NCBI RefSeq assembly: GCF_002705925.1
Contig: NZ_NKRE01000001.1
Span: 3,348,131 to 3,412,130, forward strand
DNA from: Mycobacterium ostraviense
Lineage (GTDB): Bacteria > Actinomycetota > Actinomycetes > Mycobacteriales > Mycobacteriaceae
Length of the DNA: 64,000 nucleotides
Reading direction: 5' to 3'
Made by a program: the position numbers and the translations under genes. Below the pieces are notes generated by a model. It did not search any database. It saw only the letters and a program-made list of their open reading frames with translations, and was not told where the DNA came from. Shown here in pieces: positions 58,189-64,000 of this stretch (positions are counted from its first letter, which is position 1; every line of letters begins with the position of its first letter).

Positions 58189-58504
58189 CGGTGGCTCGGC
58201 CACCGTGCTCGCGGTGGCGATGGTGGGCGTGTTGCTGTGGGTCACCGGGGCGGGTGCCTATCTGGGCTCGGCGGCGGTGGCTCGGCATCGTGCGCAGGCG
58301 GCCGCCGATCTGGCCGCGTTGGCGGCGGCCGCGCACCTGCCGGAGGGCGGTCCGGCGGCCTGCGCGCGGGCAACGGCCGTGACACAGGCGATGGGGGTGG
58401 GCGACGCCGCCTGTGCGATACGGGACCTCGATGTGGTGATCACCGTCGAGATTCCGGTCGCTTTCGGCGGCGTGGCGCGGGCCGCCGCGAGGGCCGGGCC
58501 GTAA
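58151..58504 (+). CDS. TadE/TadG-like membrane protein (Rv3654c type)
   Basis: A 117-residue protein. From TTG 58151: a short basic stretch, SRDDGGSATVLAVAMVGVLL, one hydrophobic helix, then HRAQAAADLAALAAAAHLPE, the usual heptad-like region of Rv3654c-type proteins, and two Cys in ACARATAVTQAMGVGDAACA. It overlaps the end of the TadE-like gene by 38 nt. The frame is open to 57872 but the upstream part is antisense-like to the TadE gene and not coding. Predicted exported or membrane component of the pilus system. Confidence 0.78.
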   Translation: MRLGRWRLRSRDDGGSATVLAVAMVGVLLWVTGAGAYLGSAAVARHRAQAAADLAALAAAAHLPEGGPAACARATAVTQAMGVGDAACAIRDLDVVITVEIPVAFGGVARAAARAGP

Positions 58505-59200
58505 CGCACACCCCCTTGACCGCCCGCCCCACCGGACGCACCATTGGTGTCCTCGGTCCTGCCGTCCCCGCCAAACCCGCTGTCGCCGAAGAGCCCGCCG
58601 GCCCCACCCGCACCGCCGACAGCATCGCCTATGCCGAGCAACCCACCGGTACCGCCGGTCCCGCCGGCTCCGCCCGCCCCTCGATTGCCACCCGGCAGCC
58701 CGAAGCCGCCGACGCCACCGGCGCCGAACAGCCCGGCGGGCCGCCGTCACCGCCGTTTTGGCCGGGCGCGCCGGAACCACCGGAGCCGCCGTTGCCGATC
58801 AACAACCCGCCGGGCCCGCCGTCTTGACCGGTACCGGCCCCGTTGATCCCGTTGCCGAACAGCGGGCGCCCCAACAAGACCTGGGCAGGCGAGTTGACGA
58901 TATTCAGTAGAGCCTTGACCGGCATCGGCTTCCGCGCCGGCATATGACGCCGCAGCGGCCGCCAAGGTTTGGGTGAACTGGGTAGGGAACTTCGCCGCTT
59001 GTGCGCTCAGCACCTGATAGGTGTCGCCGTGCGATCCGACAACGCGGCGACGGCAGCCGACACTCATCCTCGGCTGCGGCCAGCAACCCAGTGATCCGGA
59101 CCGCTGCAGCGGCGTTCGCGGCGCGCAGCGACGAACCAAAGTGCGACATCTCGGCCGCAGCGGCCGCGAGCATCTCCGGAGCTGCAATCACAAACGACAT
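58505..59200 (-). pseudogene. PE_PGRS gene with at least three frameshifts (Rv3653 position)
   Basis: On the minus strand the PE domain starts at ATG 59200: SFVIAAPEMLAAAAAEMSHF, RAANAAAAVRITGLLAAAED. The frame then breaks and the rest of the PE domain (HGDTYQVLSAQAAKFPTQFT, LAAAAASYAGAEADAG) continues in a second frame. A third frame carries NSPAQVLLGRPLFGNGINGA and the first PGRS repeats (GGPGGLLIGNGGSGGSG), and a fourth carries GIGDAVGGAGGAGGLFGDSG. The 3' end runs into the antisense of the Rv3654c-type gene with no proper C-terminus. Assembly errors in repeats could add to this, but the PE-domain breaks are outside PGRS. Confidence 0.8.
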
Positions 59201-59373
59201 TCCCTGCCTCCCGCAAGGATCCGAAACATACGGTATCGGGCAGGGGTTGCGGGCGGATCGTCTCGACGTTCAGAACGAAACACATTCTGCCGCTTGGCGA
59301 TAGAACTACACTGCTCACATTACCGCCGAATGTGGTGGTCCGATGCTTTTGCAAGCAGGATCGTTTGTGTCGG

Positions 59374-60411
59374 TCAGGTTGAGTCGCGTGCGGCCGTCGG
59401 CAGTCCGGCGGCGGCGAGTTCGGCGGCGGTGGGCAACCGCAATGAGATCAATCCTGCGAAGGTCTCCGGCTCCAGTTCTATCCGGTTGACAGTGACGTGC
59501 ACCGGCACCCAATCGGTGTCGTCGCCGGGAAGCCGCAGCACGCCGCTGGTGGCTCCGTTAGCGAATTCCTTTGTCATCGCGGCGATGAGCTCCTGGTCGT
59601 CGGGATGCACGCGGGGCTTGTCGGGCTCGTTGGCCCGCCAGTCGTAGAAGGGGCACGGCTCGTCGAGCCACTTCAACAAGGTCCAGGTGTTCAAGTCGAC
59701 AAGTGCCCGGTGGACCCCGGCCTGCGCGAGTCCGTCGAGAATCTTCTGTGCCAGGTCGTCGACCGGCACCAGCGGGCCTTTGAATTCGGCCCGCCAGTTG
59801 ATCGCTCGCGCGACCAAGTGGTCGCGGCCGTCCGGTCCCGGCTCCAAGGCGCTGCGCGCGGTGAAACCCAACCTAATCGGGTTTCCCTGCCAATCGGTGA
59901 GATCCCAAGTGCTGCACAAGGTTTGGCCAGGCCCAGGCTTGACCACCATGGCCAGCACCCGGGTTTCGTTCGGACTGAGCTCGCGCGACGGCAAGTCCTC
60001 AGCGAAAGCCCTGCCGTAGGTGACCTCGACGTCGGGATTCTTGCCACTGTTGAGCAGCGACTCGCGGGTGTCGGTGGCCACCCCCAGGGTCAGGTCCCAC
60101 TTCAGCGGCCCCGGGATAGGCCGCTCCGGCGGTTCCGCATCGGCGGGACCGATCCACACCTGCACACCGTGGACCCGGCCGTCCGACATCACAACGGGTT
60201 CGGTGCAGATGACACGGTCGCTCTTGGGCGTAATGCTGCTGAGGCTCTGACCGGTCTGCAGCGACTCGGCGATCGCCGTGCGGACGGCCGAGAGATGGGG
60301 ACTGCGGCGCAGGAACGTGGTGATCGGAACCAGATTCTTGAGCTGACGCCCCTGGGCGACGACGGCCGGTTCGTCCCCCAGCGTTTCCACGAGCAGCCAG
60401 TCGTGGGTCAT
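59374..60411 (-). CDS. PAS/GAF-like sensor protein (Rv3651 type)
   Basis: A 345-residue protein, the same length as M. tuberculosis Rv3651. THDWLLVETLGDEPAVVAQG starts an N-terminal PAS-like region. IPGPLKWDLTLGVATDTRES and GKNPDVEVTYGRAFAEDLPS, followed by WDLTDWQGNPIRLGFTARS, cover the middle, and FANGATSGVLRLPGDDTDWV with VHVTVNRIELEPETFAGLIS forms a second PAS-type domain at the end. There is no output domain, so it probably binds a ligand or protein. ATG 60411. It is flanked on both sides by PE_PGRS loci. Confidence 0.88.
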   Translation of the reverse strand: MTHDWLLVETLGDEPAVVAQGRQLKNLVPITTFLRRSPHLSAVRTAIAESLQTGQSLSSITPKSDRVICTEPVVMSDGRVHGVQVWIGPADAEPPERPIPGPLKWDLTLGVATDTRESLLNSGKNPDVEVTYGRAFAEDLPSRELSPNETRVLAMVVKPGPGQTLCSTWDLTDWQGNPIRLGFTARSALEPGPDGRDHLVARAINWRAEFKGPLVPVDDLAQKILDGLAQAGVHRALVDLNTWTLLKWLDEPCPFYDWRANEPDKPRVHPDDQELIAAMTKEFANGATSGVLRLPGDDTDWVPVHVTVNRIELEPETFAGLISLRLPTAAELAAAGLPTAARDST

Positions 60412-60538
60412 AGGCGCAGTCTACTGGCCGCGCATCCAAATACCGCGGCGGGTAGCCGATGATCGCCGGAATGTTGTTGCGGCGACGGCAGATACGTGCG
60501 CGCCAACGATGGGTGTTGGCTGGGCGCCCAGGCGCCGT

Positions 60539-61858
60539 TCAGGGCAGTCCGTTCAGTCCGTCTAGGCCGATCCATCGTCCGCCGGTGCCGGCCTTGCCGC
60601 CGGTGCCGTTATTGCCAACCCCTACACTGGCGCCGCCATTGCCGCCATTGCCGCCGTTTCCGATCAGTTGGGCACCGCCGCCGTTGCCGCCGTTGCCGCC
60701 GTCGAACTCGCTGTCGGCGCCTGCCCCGCCGTTGCCGCCGTTGCCGACCAGGCCGGCGTTGCCGCCATTGCCGCCGTTACCGCCGTTGCCGGTGGCGCTG
60801 ACGCTGCCGTTGCCGCCGTCGCCGCCGCTGCCGTAGAACATGCCGCCGTTGCCGCCGTTGCCGCCGTTCGCGCCGACGGTGCCGCCGATGGTCCCACCGG
60901 CGTCGCCGCCCGCCCCGCCGTTGCCGGCGAACATGCCCGCGTTACCGCCGGCACCTCCGTTCCCGCCGTTGGCGATGTCCGGGGTGGTGCCGCCGCTGCC
61001 GCCGGCTCCGCCGTTGCCGACCACCAGGGCGGTGCCGCCGGCGCCACCGGTCCCGCCGTTGGGGCCGCCGCCGCCGGTGCCGCCGGCCCCGCCGGAAGCG
61101 AACAGCCCGCCGGTTCCCCCGACGCCACCGGTACCGCCGGTGTCGCCCAACCCGCCGGTGCCGCCGGCCCCGCCGTTACCGAGCAGCAATCCGCCCTGCC
61201 CGCCCATACCACCGGTACCCGCGCCGAAGCCGCCCGCACCACCGGCGCCGCCGGTACCGAAAAGCAGCCCGCCGGACCCGCCGGTACCGCCGGTGCCGCC
61301 GTCAACGTTGGTTGGTGAATATCCGCCGGCGCCGCCGGCGCCGCCGGTGCCGAACAGCAACCCGCCGGCTCCACCGTTGCCGCCGGGTAACCCGGTACCG
61401 CTGCCGGTCATGCCACCGGAGCCGCCGGCTCCGCCGTTGCCGATCAGCCACCCGGCGTCACCGCCGTTTTGGCCTGTGCCCGGGGCTCCGTTGGCTCCGT
61501 TGCCGATCAGCGGGCGTCCGGTGAGGTTCTGCACCGGCGCGTTGATCGCGTTGAGCAGTTGCTGCAGCGGCGACGTGTTGGCGGCCTCGGCGCCCGCATA
61601 GGACGCCGCACCCATGGTGAGGGCCTGGACAAATTGCTGGTGAAAAGCCTGCGCTTGGGCGCTGAGGGTTTGATAGGCCCGCGCGTGGGCGCCAAAGAAT
61701 GCTGCGACGGCCGCCGACACCTCGTCCTCCGCGGCGGCCAACAGGTTGGTGGTCGGCGCGGCGGCGGCCGCGTTGGCCGCGCCGATCGTCGAACCGATGG
61801 TGGCCAGATCCGATGCCGCCGACGCAACCGTGTCCGGCGCCGCGATCACAGATGACAT
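60539..61858 (-). CDS. PE_PGRS family protein, intact
   Basis: A 439-residue protein. The PE domain (residues 1-100) reads SSVIAAPDTVASAASDLATI, NLLAAAEDEVSAAVAAFFGA and HARAYQTLSAQAQAFHQQFV, then QLLNAINAPVQNLTGRPLIG, the usual GRPLIGNG linker. Residues 120-425 are Gly-Gly-Ala and Gly-Gly-Asn repeats (GGAGGSGG and GNGGNGGNGG types). The end GRWIGLDGLNGLP is a normal C-terminus. No catalytic domain is attached. Family knowledge: exported by ESX-5, surface-located, often calcium-binding through GGxGxDxxx. This is the only PE_PGRS gene in the window that is both complete and uninterrupted. Confidence 0.92.
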   Translation of the reverse strand: MSSVIAAPDTVASAASDLATIGSTIGAANAAAAAPTTNLLAAAEDEVSAAVAAFFGAHARAYQTLSAQAQAFHQQFVQALTMGAASYAGAEAANTSPLQQLLNAINAPVQNLTGRPLIGNGANGAPGTGQNGGDAGWLIGNGGAGGSGGMTGSGTGLPGGNGGAGGLLFGTGGAGGAGGYSPTNVDGGTGGTGGSGGLLFGTGGAGGAGGFGAGTGGMGGQGGLLLGNGGAGGTGGLGDTGGTGGVGGTGGLFASGGAGGTGGGGPNGGTGGAGGTALVVGNGGAGGSGGTTPDIANGGNGGAGGNAGMFAGNGGAGGDAGGTIGGTVGANGGNGGNGGMFYGSGGDGGNGSVSATGNGGNGGNGGNAGLVGNGGNGGAGADSEFDGGNGGNGGGAQLIGNGGNGGNGGASVGVGNNGTGGKAGTGGRWIGLDGLNGLP

Positions 61859-62273
61859 CAGAAGTCCTTCCGGTCATGACCGCCCTGGTCGCTGGGCGAC
61901 GTCAGACGTGAAGGCATCGTATGCCGTTCCCCGACGCCGACACGGCGTATTGATCGGGTTGCTAGGGCTTTCTGGTGTACCGCGGTGCGGCGGTGTTGGT
62001 GCCGTGCCGTTGTCGCGATTCCGGCGCGACTCGGTGTGGCTCATGATTTGCACACCTTGCTCACATGCGGGTAGTTTCAGCTGCACGTCCGCACTGCCAG
62101 GACGGGACCGGAGTGGGTTTTGCCCAGCCGCTCGCAGGCGTGTAGTGCCACTCTTGGCACATCTTCGGCCGCGAGGAAGTGCAGATCGGTGGAGGTCGAC
62201 CGTCGAGGGGTCGGTCGCCATCCGCCGGATTTCCCACCGCAATTTTTCACGTAGGCGCGACGCCGTTGCGCGC
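61859..62273. other. 415-bp gap between two PE_PGRS loci
   Basis: No supported gene. The right half contains ordinary mixed sequence with short open frames but no ribosome sites. The left end should hold the promoter of the intact PE_PGRS gene (minus strand). Near 61900 there is a GCATCGTATGCC and later TCATGATTTGCAC; neither gives a clear -35/-10 pair. Confidence 0.5.
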
Positions 62274-62290
62274 GAATCCCGTTGGGATTC
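62274..62290 (-). terminator. Hairpin just after the PE_PGRS pseudogene stop
   Basis: GAATCCC (62274-62280) pairs with GGGATTC (62284-62290) around a 3-nt loop, a perfect 7-bp stem 2 nt past the stop codon at 62293 on the minus strand. No T run follows. Confidence 0.5.
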
Positions 62291-62292
62291 CT

Positions 62293-63104
62293 CTACGGCA
62301 ATCCGCTGATCCTGCTTGTGCCCAGCAAGATCCCGCCGAGGCCGCCGGTTCCGCCAGCCGCGGGCGTCGGGATGGTGCTGCCGTTGCCGCCGTTGCCGAT
62401 AAGCACCGGGTTGCCGCTGGCTCCACCGGCGCCGGCGGCGATCGCGCCGTCGCCGCCGGTACCCCGTCGCCGAGTAGCTCGCCGGCTTTTCCGCCGTTCC
62501 CTCCAGTGCCGCCGTTACCGGTGGCGCCCAATGCCGGGCCGCCGGCGCCACCGGTCCCGCCAAAGCCGACCAGCCCCACATCGCCCCCGGTCCCGCCGGC
62601 GCCGCCGTCAGCTTCGAAGCTGTACCCGCCGGCTCCGCCGTCGCCGCCCGCGGCGTTGAGCCCGCCGAATCCGCCGAATCCGCCGATCCCGCCAGCCCCG
62701 CCGTTGCCGAGCAACCACCCCCCCTGGGACTTGCCGGCTTCCCCTGTGTCCCTGGAGCGCCGTTGGCGCCGTTGCCGATCAGCAAGCGCCCGGTCGGTGT
62801 GTTGATTGCGTCGAACAGGCTCTGCAACGGCGAAGCGTTGGCGGCTTCCGCGCTGGCATACGACCCCGCGCCCGCGGTCAACGCCTGCACAAACTGAGCG
62901 TGAAACGCCGCCTGCACGCTGACGGGCTGACAGGCCTGGCTGTGCCCGCAAAACAGTGCCGCAATCGCCGCCGACACCTTTTTAAGCCGCGGCCAGCATC
63001 CCGTCGTTTGAGCCGCCACGGCGGCATTGGCGGGGCGTCAAAGCCAGGCTGGTCAAATCCGTTGCCGCCGTGCCCACAGCTGCCGGCAGCGCGACCAACG
63101 ACAT
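62293..63104 (-). pseudogene. PE_PGRS gene broken in the PE domain and PGRS region
   Basis: ATG 63104 opens SLVALPAAVGTAATDLTSLA, a PE start, but the frame shifts and stops within the domain (GMLAAA then TAA). Later parts of the PE domain are read in another frame (KKVSAAIAALFCGHSQACQP, AAFHAQFVQALTAGAGSYAS, SLFDAINTPTGRLLIGNGAN). The PGRS part returns to the first frame (GGWLLGNGGAGGIGGFGG), then shifts again near 62465, and the original end GGILLGTSRISGLP with TAG at 62293-62295 survives. At least four lesions are visible, so the gene is a pseudogene. Confidence 0.82.
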
Positions 63105-63204
63105 CTCCAGACCTCCCGACAATTACCCACACCCCGGCTGCGCGCTTCTCGCCGGCTGTCGTATCCGTCGCACACCTCGGAGCGCCTGCTTGTGCAGCCA
63201 CGGA

Positions 63205-64000
63205 CTACGGCAAGCCGTTGATCCCGTTCAGGCCCAACAGCAGACCACCGGCTCCACCGTTCCCACGCTTACCCCCGGTGGCCGGTGTTGGGCCGATTCC
63301 GCCGTTGCCGCCGTTGCCGCCGTTGCCGATCAGAGTGGTGTCGCCACCGTTTCCGCCGTTACCGCCCGTCACGTCACCTTGACCGCCAGCGCCTCCGGCA
63401 CCGCCGATGCCGACAAGCATGCCGCCCTTGCCGCCGGCTCCGCCGGCCCCGCCGGTGCCGCCCGTTGCGAAGAAGTTGCCGTAACCGCCGGCTCCGCCGA
63501 TCCCGCCGCACCCCAGGAGGCCGGCGTTGCCGCCGGCACCGCCGGATCCGCCAATGCGGCCGAATCCGCCGTCGCCGCCGGACCCGCCGCTGGAGAACAG
63601 CAGTCCGGCGTCGCCCCCGGCGCCGCCGGCGCCGCCGGTGGCGGCGCCGGCGGCGCCACCAGTCCCGCCAACCCCGCCGCTGCCGAACAACAGGCCGGCT
63701 TTGCCGCCAGCACCGCCGACACCGCCGGTGGTGCCGCCGATGCCGCCGCTTCCGCCAGCACCGCCTGGGCCGCCAAGCAAGCCGCCGCTGCCACCGGCGC
63801 CGCCGGCGCCACCGATGTCACCGAAGACACCGTCACCGCCGCGTCCGCCGCCAGCCCCGACCAGCCCCGCCAGCGGTCCGCCTGCCCCACCGTTGCCGCC
63901 CGCGCCGCTTGTGCCTCCGGCGGCCGCGGTGAGTCCGCCCGCTCCGCCGCCGCCTCCCCCGCCGAACAGGCCGCCGGCCGCACCGCCGCTGCCGAACAGC
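63205..64000 (-). CDS. PE_PGRS family protein, 3' part, N-terminus beyond window
   Basis: A continuous minus-strand frame from the right edge to the stop at 63205-63207 (about 264 codons). It consists of GGAGG-type repeats and ends GGLLLGLNGINGLP, a regular PE_PGRS C-terminus. Units such as GGAGGNAGLLGCGGIGGAGG and GNGGNGGDTTLIGNGGNGG are typical. The PE domain is off the right edge. The reading frame is uninterrupted in the window, in contrast to the neighbour at 62293. Confidence 0.85.
   Translation of the reverse strand, partial: LFGSGGAAGGLFGGGGGGGAGGLTAAAGGTSGAGGNGGAGGPLAGLVGAGGGRGGDGVFGDIGGAGGAGGSGGLLGGPGGAGGSGGIGGTTGGVGGAGGKAGLLFGSGGVGGTGGAAGAATGGAGGAGGDAGLLFSSGGSGGDGGFGRIGGSGGAGGNAGLLGCGGIGGAGGYGNFFATGGTGGAGGAGGKGGMLVGIGGAGGAGGQGDVTGGNGGNGGDTTLIGNGGNGGNGGIGPTPATGGKRGNGGAGGLLLGLNGINGLP

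Noticed and set aside
60840..61601. Proline-rich plus-strand frame of 253 codons
   Set aside because: It is the complement of the Gly-rich PGRS repeats of the intact PE_PGRS gene.
60539..64000. Dense short repeats that could suggest a CRISPR array
   Set aside because: The units are 9-15 bp codon-periodic PGRS repeats in PE_PGRS frames, without spacers of constant size and without cas genes.

Overview
The window is about 64 kb of high-GC chromosome from a slow-growing Mycobacterium. The evidence is a PPE-MPTR gene, four PE_PGRS loci, whiB4, ponA2, marP, an antigen-85-like gene and the Flp/Tad locus. From about 22.3 kb to 60.4 kb the gene order matches, in reverse orientation, what I remember of M. 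tuberculosis from Rv3685c (cyp137) to Rv3651, so the species is a relative of M. tuberculosis, M. kansasii or M. marinum. I cannot fix the species without a search.

Region 1 (1-1147): a STAS-domain protein (cut by the left edge) overlaps a CheB-like methylesterase that has no receiver domain. Region 2 (1283-14531): an accessory sugar-nucleotide and glycosyltransferase locus. Most of it is one tightly overlapping operon: UDP-xylose-synthase-like epimerase, carbamoyltransferase, a glycosyltransferase-2/GmhB fusion, two GT9 (heptosyltransferase family) enzymes, GmhA, HldE, a short-chain dehydrogenase and UDP-glucose 6-dehydrogenase. Three more glycosyltransferases precede it. Together these can be read as making ADP-heptose and UDP-glucuronate/UDP-xylose and building a carbamoylated, heptose-containing glycan. 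This is the best candidate in the window for an undescribed system.

Region 3 (14604-26644): mixed accessory genes: a degenerate SDR with a 9-bp tandem repeat, a cutinase, an antigen 85 paralogue, a lone nucleotidyltransferase, an acyl-CoA dehydrogenase gene broken by one in-frame stop, an EEP-family hydrolase, a 56-residue small protein, an isochorismatase-family hydrolase, DUF4193 and DUF4190 proteins, a cytochrome P450, a PPE-MPTR gene and an internally deleted NAD(P)-binding gene.

Region 4 (26659-53568): conserved core: tRNA-Pro, a PLP enzyme, a metallophosphoesterase, ponA2, whiB4, the BagA/BagB ATPase pair, a DUF4177 protein, RidA, an MBL-fold hydrolase, crp, nth, a membrane thioredoxin, a Nudix hydrolase, marP, an ephE-like hydrolase, a holin-like protein, a secreted serine protease, acs, the dppABCD peptide importer and a HAD phosphatase. 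Region 5 (53735-58504): the 6C small RNA and the ssd-tadABC-flp-tadE pilus operon. Region 6 (58505-64000): PE_PGRS genes in different states of decay around the conserved Rv3651-type sensor protein.
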